Shown piece by piece: positions 27,304 to 35,543 of a stretch of DNA of 62,502 nucleotides (position 1 is the stretch's first letter; the number at the start of each line of letters is the position of its first letter). Source of the stretch: Aestuariivirga sp. (GTDB lineage Bacteria; Pseudomonadota; Alphaproteobacteria; Rhizobiales; Aestuariivirgaceae); NCBI GenBank assembly GCA_030680855.1, contig JAUXUN010000061.1, forward strand, positions 1-62,502, in the 5' to 3' direction. Both the position numbers and the translations under genes were made by a program. The notes under the pieces are model-generated. The model was given only the letters and a program-made list of their open reading frames with translations. It was not told the origin of the DNA and searched no databases.

Positions 27304-27872
27304 TATAGCCTCACCCCGTCATCTAGGCCCTGCAGCTTCTGCGGTTTCAGCGGCGCGATCCTTGGATCAAATCCTAGCATTCGTCGTCCCAGGGCCTCGA
27401 CCGGCGCTCGCGATATACCATCTTCCATTCTCGTTCTCATGTCGTAAGCGCGGTTCGCACCGGCTTTTCGCAGGTAGTGTTCCTCGACTTGACGAATTGC
27501 TCTTGCGCCGCGATCAATGAGAGCGGCAATGGCACCGCTGAGCAAAGCTTCCTCGTTGGTCTGGCCACTCGCGACGGCGCGCACGACACCGTCAACAACG
27601 GCACACAATAACGAATTGCCCGGATTGTTCTGTTTCAGCGCTTCTATAGCCTCCATACTGATGTTGCCGAAAAGTGAAAACTGGCGGGTGTCCCCCACTA
27701 TCTTACGGAGGGCGTCGATGCTTGGAGCGACGTCTTCCCACCAGTCACCTTCAAGCGCGGGGATGGCTGCATCCGCAACCTGTTCGAGTTCGAAAGCCGC
27801 CTTGTCTGCGTGCTCTGCAAACTTCTTCCAGCCCTTTCGCATGGGCAGGCTTTTGTGAGGGCCGTCGCTCAT
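27303..27872 (-). CDS. Unknown protein, first gene of the QueC-like/ImmA/PIN operon
   Basis: A 189-residue protein that I do not recognise. It appears mainly helical, with a central segment rich in Ala/Gly (NSLLCAVVDGVVRAVASGQTNEEALLSGAIAALIDRGARAI) and no signal peptide or membrane segment. ATG 27872 has AAGGGA upstream. The stop overlaps the QueC-like start, and a palindromic operator-like site lies 14 bp upstream of the start codon. Its position as first gene with tight coupling suggests a subunit or substrate of the QueC-like enzyme. Confidence 0.7.
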   Translation of the reverse strand: MSDGPHKSLPMRKGWKKFAEHADKAAFELEQVADAAIPALEGDWWEDVAPSIDALRKIVGDTRQFSLFGNISMEAIEALKQNNPGNSLLCAVVDGVVRAVASGQTNEEALLSGAIAALIDRGARAIRQVEEHYLRKAGANRAYDMRTRMEDGISRAPVEALGRRMLGFDPRIAPLKPQKLQGLDDGVRL

Positions 27873-27885
27873 GATGATTCCCTTA

Positions 27886-27915
27886 TGTCAAATATATATC
27901 AAAATATATCTGACA
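27886..27915. promoter_or_regulatory. AT-rich palindromic operator candidate before the QueC-like operon
   Basis: TGTCA at 27886-27890 and TGACA at 27911-27915 frame an AT-rich near-palindrome (AATATATA ... ATATATCT). A shorter palindrome, TGACAATGTCA, overlaps its right end at 27911-27921. It sits 14-43 bp upstream of the first start codon of the operon, a normal place for a repressor. The HTH-ImmA protein of the same operon is the likely binder (inference). Confidence 0.5.
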
Positions 27916-27969
27916 ATGTCAAGTTTTATTTAACCATTTTCGGGTGAATAGCCTATATTCTTCTCGACA

Positions 27970-28032
27970 CAATAACCTGTAAATGATATGACACAATAAC
28001 CTATAAAACACACATCGCAATAACCTGTAAAT
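27970..28032. repeat. Three 15-bp direct repeats with 24-bp period upstream of fic
   Basis: CAATAACCTGTAAAT at 27970, CAATAACCTATAAAA at 27994 and CAATAACCTGTAAAT at 28018. Spacing is exactly 24 bp each time. They end 29 bp before the fic start codon. The arrangement suits cooperative binding by a regulator, most simply the winged-helix N-terminal domain of the Fic protein itself, or the HTH-ImmA protein encoded divergently. It is too short and too few to be a CRISPR array. Confidence 0.65.
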
Positions 28033-28061
28033 CTACCTTAAGTAATCACTAGAGGCACAGC

Positions 28062-29624
28062 ATGGCAACTCCACAGGAAAAGCTCGCCAAATCACTTGAG
28101 ATGCTCAAAGCACTCCAAGATAAGGGCATAGTTGCCATTCGAGCCAGTGATCTGTCACGCAGCCATCGTGAACGCTTACAGAAGAACGGATTCATCCAAG
28201 AAGTCATGAAGGGCTGGTACATACCAGCCAGACCGGGAGAGCGTACGGGAGACAGCACGGCCTGGTACGCGTCGTTCTGGGATTTCTGCGCGACCTATCT
28301 TCGGGCGCGTTTTCACGAAGACTGGTGCCTGTCACCGGAGCAATCCTTGTCCCTGCATGGAGGCAATCGAACCGTTCCCGGACAGCTGCTCGTAAGGACG
28401 CCTAGAGGAGGGAACAAGCCGACCGGACTCTTGCATGGCACTTCAATCTTCGACATGCGCCTGAACATGCCCCGAGAGCAAGACGTAATCGAACAGCAGG
28501 GCTTGAGATTATTTTCGCTACCTGCCGCGTTAATCGAGGCATCGCCCGCTTATTTTGCGCAGAACGCAACTGACGCGCGAACGGCCCTTGCCACCGTCGC
28601 CGACGCCTCCGACGTAGTGCGGCGCCTGATTGAGGGCGGACACACGGCAATCGCTGGGCGTCTTGCTGCAGCATTCCGCAATATCGGCCGAGAGCGGATC
28701 GCAAACGATATAGTGGGTGCCATGAGGGCCGCTGGCTATGACATACGAGAGCAAGACCCGTTTGAAACTCAAGTCGAACTGAGGCTTCCGCGCAGGGAAC
28801 TATCGCCTTACGCTACTCGCTTACGACTGATGTGGCAGCAAATGCGCGACCCGGTCATTGCAAATTTTCCGAATGCCCCAGGCCTTCCGAACGATATCGA
28901 AGCTTACTTGAAGCGTGTCGAAGATGCTTACGTTACAGATGCCTATCATTCCTTGTCGATTGAGGGCTACCGTGTCAGTGTCGAGTTGATCGAGCGCGTA
29001 CGAAGCGGTGGTTGGAATCCCGATATAGATCAGCGGGACCGAGAACACGCTGACGCGCTTGCCGCCCGCGGATACTGGCAAGCCTTCCAGGCCGTTAAAA
29101 AAAGTGTACGTTCGATCCTTGAAAATAAGAACCCCGGAATGATTACCGACGAGGATCACGGCAGTTGGTATCGTGAAATGTTTGCTCCCAGCGTCACCGC
29201 AGGCTTGATGCGGCCTGAAAGTCTCGCGGGCTACCGCGATGGTCAAGTCTATATCCGACGCTCGATGCACGTTCCGCTGCCGCCACATGCAATCCCTGAC
29301 GCCATGCAAACTTTTTTTGAAATTCTTGAGAATGAAGATCACGCGGCGGTGCGCGTAGCCTTGGGCCATTTTGTGTTCGTTTATATCCACCCTTACATGG
29401 ATGGCAACGGGCGTATGGGCCGATTCTTAATGAATGTCATGCTAGCCGCAGGTGGCTATCCTTGGACTGTTGTGCCTGTGGAACGACGAGATGCCTACAT
29501 GGCCGCACTCGAAGATGCGAGTGCGCGCCAGAACATCATACCCTTCGCGCAGTTTCTCGGAGGGCTCGTTCGCGAGGGTCTTGAAGGAAAGATTATCGCC
29601 AAAGTTCCCGGGCCGCGCTCTTGA
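28062..29624 (+). CDS. Fic-domain protein with AbiEi-like N-terminal winged helix
   Basis: A 520-residue protein. The N-terminal ~60 residues (IVAIRASDLSRSHRERLQ, then KNGFIQEVMKGWYIPA) resemble the winged helix of AbiEi-type antitoxins. The C-terminal Fic core has the catalytic motif HPYMDGNGR at 443-451. An inhibitory-helix motif, SLSIEG at 297-302, lies N-terminal to the core, as in class II Fic proteins that restrain their own AMP-transferase activity. Fic enzymes usually transfer AMP to a target hydroxyl. It is divergent from the QueC-like operon and preceded by three regular repeats, suggesting autoregulation. Confidence 0.85.
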   Translation: MATPQEKLAKSLEMLKALQDKGIVAIRASDLSRSHRERLQKNGFIQEVMKGWYIPARPGERTGDSTAWYASFWDFCATYLRARFHEDWCLSPEQSLSLHGGNRTVPGQLLVRTPRGGNKPTGLLHGTSIFDMRLNMPREQDVIEQQGLRLFSLPAALIEASPAYFAQNATDARTALATVADASDVVRRLIEGGHTAIAGRLAAAFRNIGRERIANDIVGAMRAAGYDIREQDPFETQVELRLPRRELSPYATRLRLMWQQMRDPVIANFPNAPGLPNDIEAYLKRVEDAYVTDAYHSLSIEGYRVSVELIERVRSGGWNPDIDQRDREHADALAARGYWQAFQAVKKSVRSILENKNPGMITDEDHGSWYREMFAPSVTAGLMRPESLAGYRDGQVYIRRSMHVPLPPHAIPDAMQTFFEILENEDHAAVRVALGHFVFVYIHPYMDGNGRMGRFLMNVMLAAGGYPWTVVPVERRDAYMAALEDASARQNIIPFAQFLGGLVREGLEGKIIAKVPGPRS

Positions 29625-30028
29625 ATTTCTGCGCTAATGCGGGTTTTCAGCTTCAACTGGAATTTTCAATGCGTCCGTCAATTGCAATAAGAACAACGGT
29701 TCATCCGGTCGGGGGAAACGGTGGTAGTGCGCTCTCGTTATCTTCGACCTCCCCGACGCAGCAATTCGTTTGCCTACTGAGTTTAAGCAGATCTCAGGCG
29801 GAAGGAGGAGCGACCTACACCTATGCATAGACGTCCATAGGCTTGGCGGAAACTTGGCGGTAAATGCCGTTCTGTTCCGTCTTCGTACGTACTTGGCGGT
29901 CCTCGTAAGTTCTCGTAAGTATCTGAAATATATCAATGTGTGCGTTGTGGCTAGACCTTGACATAGTAAGGGTCACAACAAGCGAAATCGAGATGGGGGA
30001 GGGGTGCCTTATGCTCTCCCGAGTAAAC
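29625..30028. other. Intergenic region between fic and integrase with short repeats
   Basis: About 400 bp without a convincing gene. It holds three copies of CTTGGCGG (29842, 29853, 29892) and a tandem pair CTCGTAAGT (29902 and 29912). These could be binding sites for a recombination directionality factor or regulator, but nothing in the sequence proves it. Confidence 0.4.
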
Positions 30029-31339
30029 CTATACAGCCGTCGTCTCGGCAAACCGCGCGTGATCCTCGGTTCGGTCCTTCAGTGTCGAAGGCGTAGCCTT
30101 CAGTTGACCAACGAGGCTTATTACGAATTCTGCCCAAAGATCTAGGGCTTGACGTTTTTCAGTGAAATAGAGCGCCTTATTGTAGATACCTGCTACGCCA
30201 CGTTTGTGACCGCTGACATGATTCAGAACAGCTTCAACGATATGGGGCTGAACGCCGAGCCCAAGAGGAGGGCTTTCATTCATGCCTGTGGAACCGGTCC
30301 GGCGTAGGTCGTGTAGAGTCCAGCGTGGCATCGGTTTGGCGCCTGGATCGATCTTGAGGCGTCTCTCCACTATGCGTTTATCGAGATCCTTCTTGGACTT
30401 GCTGAACCCGGAAAACGGTCCGGCACGCTCACCAAAGAGGAGGTCGCGATCATTGCGCAGTGGCACCGTCTCCAGAATCGCTAGGGCAGCCGGCGAAAAT
30501 GGCACAAGATGTTCGAGCCCGTTCTTAGTACGCTCGGGTGGCAAGATGGCCACCTTGTTCCTGACAGTATCGATCTCAGACCAGCCAAGTCCAGCGATCT
30601 CTCCTCGGCGCTGCAAGGTCAGGATCAATAACTTCACGATCTTGCCGTACTCATCTTTCTCGCAGGCCTTCCAGATTTCGGCGAGTTCCTCATGGCTCAG
30701 GACGCGCGCGCGACCTGTAGTCCTCCCCGCGTCTTTCTTTGCCTTGCTCTTTCTGACACGAGTCCGCATGACGGGGCTGACGTGTGCATAGCCGTTCTCG
30801 ATCGCCCAGCCATAGAACCCAGACAGCGCAATTCTCGCGTGGTTGGCAGACGAGTTGCCACTGTCCTTGCGGATGATGGCGAGGCGCGCTGCGACATCAC
30901 CATGGTCGATCTGATTGACAGGCGTGGCATGCAACGACTTCCAATGGGAGTTGAGATAGAGGCGGGCGCTCCGGTATGTATTGTGGCGCACGAGTCGTTC
31001 GTATTCATCAAGATATGCTTTGACCAGCGAGCCTAGGGTGCTGGTGGCACGCTGCCGGGCGTCCTTCTTTTCCCGTTGCGTGTCGACGCCGAGGTCCGCC
31101 TTTGCGAGAACTGCCTTCGCAGCGAGGCGAGCCTTGTCCATATCCAGGATTCCGACGCGGCCTAGCGTCACGCGACGGGTTGCCCCGTTCACACGATACT
31201 GCGCAATCCAGCGAGCGGCGTCGCCTTGGAGACGGATGCCAAAGCCCGGCATGGCAGCGTCAAAATAGAACTGCTCCTTCTCGTCGGCGCGCAGCCCCAG
31301 ACTCGCAACGGCAGCCTTAGTGAATTTGATTCTTGGCAT
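30029..31339 (-). CDS. int: Tyrosine site-specific integrase of the ICE
   Basis: A 436-residue P4-type tyrosine recombinase: N-terminal DUF4102-like domain (DAAMPGFGIRLQGDAARWIAQYRVNGATRR), SAM-like core-binding domain, and catalytic domain with R245 (LQRRGEIAGL), H343-x-x-R346 (LHDLRRT), H377 (NHVSGH) and Y386 (IYNKALY). ATG 31339 gives the typical MPRIKFTKA start; a longer frame starts at 31375. It reads away from the tRNA-Lys fragment 150 bp behind its start, so it is the enzyme that inserts and excises the element at this site. Confidence 0.93.
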   Translation of the reverse strand: MPRIKFTKAAVASLGLRADEKEQFYFDAAMPGFGIRLQGDAARWIAQYRVNGATRRVTLGRVGILDMDKARLAAKAVLAKADLGVDTQREKKDARQRATSTLGSLVKAYLDEYERLVRHNTYRSARLYLNSHWKSLHATPVNQIDHGDVAARLAIIRKDSGNSSANHARIALSGFYGWAIENGYAHVSPVMRTRVRKSKAKKDAGRTTGRARVLSHEELAEIWKACEKDEYGKIVKLLILTLQRRGEIAGLGWSEIDTVRNKVAILPPERTKNGLEHLVPFSPAALAILETVPLRNDRDLLFGERAGPFSGFSKSKKDLDKRIVERRLKIDPGAKPMPRWTLHDLRRTGSTGMNESPPLGLGVQPHIVEAVLNHVSGHKRGVAGIYNKALYFTEKRQALDLWAEFVISLVGQLKATPSTLKDRTEDHARFAETTAV

Positions 31340-31354
31340 TTTTCCGGTCCGATT

Positions 31355-31474
31355 TAGGAAGCATATAGGAAGCAACGAGACGACGCATTGTGACTAATAA
31401 TGACATTCTGCTCAGCGGGTGCAAGCGCTTTCTGCGTTAATTTCCATGCGTTTGAAGTTTAGTGATGCTTCCTG
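31355..31474. repeat. Candidate integrase arm-type sites near the ICE right end
   Basis: TAGGAAGCA occurs at 31355-31363 and 31366-31374 as an 11-bp-spaced direct pair, and CAGGAAGCA occurs inverted at 31466-31474, close to the att core. Direct and inverted copies of one short motif flanking the region between int and core resemble arm-type binding sites. This is inferred from arrangement only. Confidence 0.4.
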
Positions 31475-31490
31475 AAATTATTAGTCCGAT

Positions 31491-31537
31491 AACTCTTAAT
31501 CAGCGGGTCGTAGGTTCGAGTCCTACTGCGCCCACCA
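31491..31537 (+). other. ICE attachment site: 3' half of tRNA-Lys(CTT)
   Basis: The stretch contains the anticodon loop ACTCTTAATCA, the T-arm GTAGGTTCGAGTCCTAC, and the acceptor end GCGCCC with ACCA. The 5' half (D-arm and acceptor strand) is absent, so this is not a working tRNA gene. Integration into the 3' half of a tRNA leaves exactly such a fragment at one end and a rebuilt gene at the other, which should be left of the window. It marks the ICE right boundary; chromosomal genes start 15 bp later. Confidence 0.85.
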
Positions 31538-31551
31538 ACTTCAAAAGTGTC

Positions 31552-32643
31552 TCACTGCACCATGCCGCGGGCATCCACCTTCACCGCGCCCAGAACTTCC
31601 TTGCCTCGCACCACCACGACCTTGTCGAAGAGATTGATGACCGGGCAGACATGGTTTGGCGTCACGCGCACGAGATCGCCCACCTTCGGCTTGTCGTTGC
31701 AGTCGGCGATGTCGAGATAGCCGTGTTCCTCGTTCACGTTGTAGACCTTGGCGAAGCCAAGCTCGCGGACAACGCCGTAGCCTTTGAGGCCCAGCAGATC
31801 ACTGGTCAGCGCCTTGGAGCCCGCATCAATCAGGGCGCGCTGGTCGTTTGGGCGGCTGACAACGGTGGCCAGAACGCTCACGGCGCATTCGTCATAGGTG
31901 CAGACACCGCGCTCGGCCAGCGAGCGGTCGAAATAGATATAGGTGCCGACGCGGTATTCAGTGACATGGGCAAGGCCTTCGTCCTTCCACATGTCGGGGG
32001 AGCCGCCGGAACTCACCACTTCGGTCTTGAGGCCCGCCTGCTCGGAAAGCTCCAGCGCCTTGGCGAGGAATTTGTCGGCATCGGCGCGCGTGCCGGGATA
32101 GGTCATGAGGCCGCCGTACTTCAGCCCCTTGCTGGCGTGGATGAACTTTGCGAGGTCCACCGCCGCCTCGGGCGATTGCACGCCGTTGCGCCCGGCGCCC
32201 GTGTCGCATTCGACGAGCACGGGAATGTCGCGGCCCGCCATTTGCCCGGCCTTGCTCAGACCTTCGACAACTTCCCTGCTGTCGGCGACAACGGAGATAT
32301 TGACACGCTTCGCCAGCGCGGCAAGTCGCTCCAGTTTATGCGCCCCCACCACATTGAAGGTCAGCAGCATGTCGGTGATGCCGGCGTCGGCCATCACTTC
32401 GGCCTCGCCGAGTTTCTGCACGGTAATGCCGCGCGCACCCAGCTCAATCTGCGCCTTGGCAAGGGCTGCAAGCTTGTGGGTTTTGATGTGCGGCCGGTTG
32501 GCAATGCCCAATTTGTCGCTGCGCGCCTGCCATTTCCTGAGGTTGTGCTCGACGATGCCGATGTCCACCAGCGGCACCGGCGTTTCAAGGTCCTCGATGC
32601 GGTACCCCACATTTTCAAAGGTGAAGTGGTCGAGAATGTTCAT
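31552..32643 (-). CDS. DSD1-family PLP enzyme (D-threonine aldolase / alanine racemase N-like)
   Basis: A 363-residue fold-type III PLP enzyme. The PLP lysine motif PHIKTHK lies near residue 43, VECDTGAGRNGV in the barrel, and VTPNHVCPVINLFD near the C-terminus is the DSD1-type metal site. Such enzymes cleave D-threonine-like hydroxy amino acids or dehydrate D-serine; the substrate here is not known. It is the last gene of the ROK-ABC-SDR operon, 4 bp after the SDR gene, so it should act on a product of the imported compound. The start at 32643 is chosen for the family length. Confidence 0.88.
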   Translation of the reverse strand: MNILDHFTFENVGYRIEDLETPVPLVDIGIVEHNLRKWQARSDKLGIANRPHIKTHKLAALAKAQIELGARGITVQKLGEAEVMADAGITDMLLTFNVVGAHKLERLAALAKRVNISVVADSREVVEGLSKAGQMAGRDIPVLVECDTGAGRNGVQSPEAAVDLAKFIHASKGLKYGGLMTYPGTRADADKFLAKALELSEQAGLKTEVVSSGGSPDMWKDEGLAHVTEYRVGTYIYFDRSLAERGVCTYDECAVSVLATVVSRPNDQRALIDAGSKALTSDLLGLKGYGVVRELGFAKVYNVNEEHGYLDIADCNDKPKVGDLVRVTPNHVCPVINLFDKVVVVRGKEVLGAVKVDARGMVQ

Positions 32644-32647
32644 GGGT

Positions 32648-33418
32648 TCACTCCGGATTGAGCCTGAAGTCCTTGCCTTCCGGCAGGGTCTGCCCGCCGT
32701 CGACAATGATCGTCGTGCCGGTAATATAGGATGCGTCGTCGGACGCAAGGAAGAGTGCCGCATTGGCAATGTCGCGGGGCGTGCCAAGGCGACCGAGCGG
32801 AACCGCGTCTTCCATGGTTTTGATGAAGGCGGGCGAGCGGTGCATTTTCATGCCTTCGGTCAGGATGTTGCCGGGCTCGATGCCATTCACCGTGATGCCA
32901 TAGCCGGAAAACTCAAGGGCCGCCGCCTTGATGAAACCGTTGATGCCGGCCTTGGAGGCCGAATAATGGCCATGGCCGGGGCTGCTCACGCGCGGTCCGG
33001 TAATGGACGAGGTGAAAATCATCCGACCTTGTTTCTTTGCTTTCATGACGGGCAGTGCTGCCCGCGCCGCAAGATAGGTGCCTTTGAGATTGACGGCCAT
33101 CACTTTGTCCCATTCCTCGGGCTCGATGTTTTCAATGAGCGTCCAGGGATAGATGCCGGCGTTCTGCACGATGATGTCGAGTGTGCCATAGGCGGTGACG
33201 GCTTCATTTACCGCCCGCTCCGCATCGGCTTTCTGTGAAATGTCAGTCGCGATGAAGCGCCCCTTGAGGCGTTCTGCGGTGGCGCAGCCTGCTGCTTCTT
33301 CGGTGTCGGCAATCACGACGCGCGCGCCCTCATCAACAAGGCGCTCGGCAATTGCGGCGCCAATGCCGCGCGCGCCGCCAATAATAAGGGCGCTGCGATT
33401 GCTAAGGCGGCCGGTCAT
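32648..33418 (-). CDS. SDR-family oxidoreductase
   Basis: A 256-residue short-chain dehydrogenase. The cofactor motif GGARGIG is at residues ~14-20, NAG (VQNAGIYPWT) and the catalytic S-Y-K set (SSITG, then YSASKAG) follow, with GIEPGNILTEG after. It overlaps the permease gene by 4 bp upstream and is 4 bp ahead of the PLP-enzyme gene. It probably oxidises the sugar, polyol or hydroxy acid brought in by the ABC system. Confidence 0.9.
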   Translation of the reverse strand: MTGRLSNRSALIIGGARGIGAAIAERLVDEGARVVIADTEEAAGCATAERLKGRFIATDISQKADAERAVNEAVTAYGTLDIIVQNAGIYPWTLIENIEPEEWDKVMAVNLKGTYLAARAALPVMKAKKQGRMIFTSSITGPRVSSPGHGHYSASKAGINGFIKAAALEFSGYGITVNGIEPGNILTEGMKMHRSPAFIKTMEDAVPLGRLGTPRDIANAALFLASDDASYITGTTIIVDGGQTLPEGKDFRLNPE

Positions 33419-34413
33419 GCCAGTTTCTGCCGGATTGACAGTTTCACCGTATCAAGCAGAACGGCGGCAAGCACCAGTCCGCCGAGGATCATTTGCGTGT
33501 AATGCGCGGGCAGCCCCATGAGATTGATTGCGGTGTGGATGGAGGAGAGAAGCAAGACGCCCGCATAAACTCCGGGCAACTGGCCCACACCGCCCTTCAG
33601 GCTGACGCCGCCAATCACCACGGCGGCAAAGGCGTTGAACAGCATGCCGGTGCCCAGGTTGGCGGTGGCGCCGGAGGTGCGGATGGCCAGCAGCCAGCCG
33701 GCAACGCCCGCAATGGCGCCAGCCAGCACGAAGGAAAATACGACGAGTTTGTCCACCTTGATGCCGGCGCGGAAGGTGGCAACGGCATTGCCGCCGATCA
33801 TCGTCACATGGCGGCCAAAGGGGGTCTTGGCCATGATGAAGGTGAAGAGGGCGAAACAGGCAATGGCAATCCAGGCGATGAGCGGGATATAGGCCACGGT
33901 ATCAATGCCGATAAACCGCAGCGAAGGCGGCAACCCTTGGGCGGAGCGCCCGCCGGAAATGGCAACGACCAGGCCCCGCACCCATATATAGGCGGCGAGC
34001 GTTACGATGAAGGCGTTCATCTGAAGCCGGACGACAAGCCAGCCGTTGATGGCGCCGATAGTGCCGCCAACGCACATCGCAATGAGCAATGACACGGGAA
34101 CGATGAGCCATTCGGGCGTCAGGGTATATCCGAGGCCAATGCCATGGGTGCAGAAGAGAATGCCGGTTACCATGGCGGTAAGCGCTGCGACGGACTCAAC
34201 CGACAGATCCATGTGGCCGGCGATGATGACGATGGCGAGGCCAATGGCCATGACGCCCACAAAGGTCGATTGCTCAATGATGTTGGCGAAGATGCCAATC
34301 TGGAAAAAATTCGGGATCGCCACCGAGAAGATGGCAAGCACGAACACAAGCAGGAACCAGACAAGATTATCGAGGACGAACTCGATAAGGGCTCTTTGGT
34401 GGGAACTCATCAT
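33415..34413 (-). CDS. Sugar-type ABC transporter permease (RbsC-like)
   Basis: A 332-residue membrane protein with about eight to ten hydrophobic helices. The segments AGHMDLSVESVAALTAMVTG, GTIGAINGWLVVRLQMNAFIVTLA and AVVIGGVSLKGGVGQLPGVYAGVLLL are characteristic of the ribose/xylose-type (RbsC) permeases. It overlaps the SDR gene by 4 bp. The single permease gene implies a homodimeric channel working with the ATPase and binding protein upstream. Confidence 0.92.
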   Translation of the reverse strand: MMSSHQRALIEFVLDNLVWFLLVFVLAIFSVAIPNFFQIGIFANIIEQSTFVGVMAIGLAIVIIAGHMDLSVESVAALTAMVTGILFCTHGIGLGYTLTPEWLIVPVSLLIAMCVGGTIGAINGWLVVRLQMNAFIVTLAAYIWVRGLVVAISGGRSAQGLPPSLRFIGIDTVAYIPLIAWIAIACFALFTFIMAKTPFGRHVTMIGGNAVATFRAGIKVDKLVVFSFVLAGAIAGVAGWLLAIRTSGATANLGTGMLFNAFAAVVIGGVSLKGGVGQLPGVYAGVLLLSSIHTAINLMGLPAHYTQMILGGLVLAAVLLDTVKLSIRQKLA

Positions 34414-34434
34414 GAGGGGGATTCCAATTGGGTT

Positions 34435-34458
34435 TCCCGGGCCCCTGAGGGCCCGGGA
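34435..34458. promoter_or_regulatory. Strong GC hairpin between binding-protein and permease genes
   Basis: CCCGGGCCC at 34436-34444 pairs perfectly with GGGCCCGGG at 34449-34457 around a CTGA loop, with a flanking T-A pair. No T-run follows on the coding strand, so it is more likely an RNA-stabilising or partial-termination hairpin that raises binding-protein output than a full terminator. Confidence 0.6.
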
Positions 34459-34471
34459 GATTATGGGTCGG

Positions 34472-35515
34472 TTATTCGACCGGCATGATCTTGTCGGTCG
34501 GCGCCTTCAGGTTGCCCCAGAAGCGCGGCTCATCAATATTGTCCTTGGTGATTGCGGCACCCGGGATCTTGATGTTTGGCCCCCACGTCTCGATCGTGAC
34601 AGTGGATTCAAGGCCGAGAACCGTATAGGTGCCGGGCTTGATTTCCTGCTTGTTCACGACCTTGTCGGCAAACATGGCGATTGCCGCAGCTTGGGCATAG
34701 AGCGGTTGCTCGACTTCAACCTGTTCCCAGCCCTTGCGGATGAGATCAAGGCCGACCGGCGCACCGTTCGACGAGACAAGCAACACTTCGCCGGGCTTCT
34801 TGCCCTTTGCTTCAAGGGAAGCAACGGCAGCCACGGCCAGATGGGCCGCATGCACGAAGATCAGGTCAATGTCAGGGTTGGCCACGAGCTGGTCGGAAAC
34901 AATGGTTCCGGCATTCGAGGCTTCCCAGGCCATGGCGGGGAGCGAGATGATCTGCACGCCTGCAAATTCCTTCATCTTCTCCTCGAAGCCTTTCTGGATG
35001 TCGAGCGTGTAGGGGTCAGCCGGGTCGCCAAGAACCTGGAGGACCTTGCCCTTCACGTCGCCATTCTTTTCCTTGAGCAGACGCTGGATTTCCTCGGCGG
35101 CGACATAGCCGATCTCGACGGTGCCGGCGACCGAGGTAAAGTCCGACATTGTTGCAGTGATCTGCCGGTCAAACTGCATGACCGGGATGCCGGTGGCGCG
35201 GGCCTTTTCGATGGATGGCTGAAGTGCATTGAAGTCGACGGCCGCCAGAACGATGGCCGCGGGTTTCAGGACTATTGTATCATTCATCTGGCTCTGCTGC
35301 AGATCGGTCTTGTTGTCGGCATTGAGGGTGACAACCTCATAGCCCACGTCGGCCAGGAATTTCGTGAGGGCGCTGACGGATTCCGTCTGGAACTCGTCAA
35401 GCAGCGTTGGCACCATGTAGTAAATTTTGCCTTTGGACTGGGCGTAGGCCGGAGACAGCAGCGCGAGGGCGGCAAGCGCCAGCACGCCAGCTATGGCCGT
35501 GAGTATTCGTTTCAT
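34472..35515 (-). CDS. Sugar-type ABC transporter periplasmic binding protein
   Basis: A 347-residue exported protein of the RbsB/periplasmic binding protein family: signal peptide [20 protein letters not shown] ending near AYAQ, then [25 protein letters not shown] and [19 protein letters not shown]. The ATG at 35515 follows AAAGGAG; upstream in-frame codons lie within the ATPase gene side and are not needed. A stable hairpin directly downstream may protect its message. Confidence 0.92.
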   Translation of the reverse strand: MKRILTAIAGVLALAALALLSPAYAQSKGKIYYMVPTLLDEFQTESVSALTKFLADVGYEVVTLNADNKTDLQQSQMNDTIVLKPAAIVLAAVDFNALQPSIEKARATGIPVMQFDRQITATMSDFTSVAGTVEIGYVAAEEIQRLLKEKNGDVKGKVLQVLGDPADPYTLDIQKGFEEKMKEFAGVQIISLPAMAWEASNAGTIVSDQLVANPDIDLIFVHAAHLAVAAVASLEAKGKKPGEVLLVSSNGAPVGLDLIRKGWEQVEVEQPLYAQAAAIAMFADKVVNKQEIKPGTYTVLGLESTVTIETWGPNIKIPGAAITKDNIDEPRFWGNLKAPTDKIMPVE

Positions 35516-35543
35516 GGGACGGCTCCTTTTTCGTTGATCGGGT

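Noticed and set aside
24131-27872. Canonical Qat or type IV CBASS system
   Set aside because: Only the QueC-like member is present; QatA-type ATPase, TatD nuclease, CD-NTase and its effector are absent.
27970-28032. CRISPR array
   Set aside because: Only three 15-bp repeats with 9-bp gaps, no cas genes; they fit regulator sites before the fic gene.
31491-31537. Functional tRNA-Lys gene
   Set aside because: The 5' acceptor strand and D-arm are missing; only the 3' half used as attachment site is present.
31462-32661. A 399-codon plus-strand frame opposite the PLP-enzyme gene
   Set aside because: Antisense to a well-supported DSD1-family protein, starts within the tRNA fragment region and has no domain.
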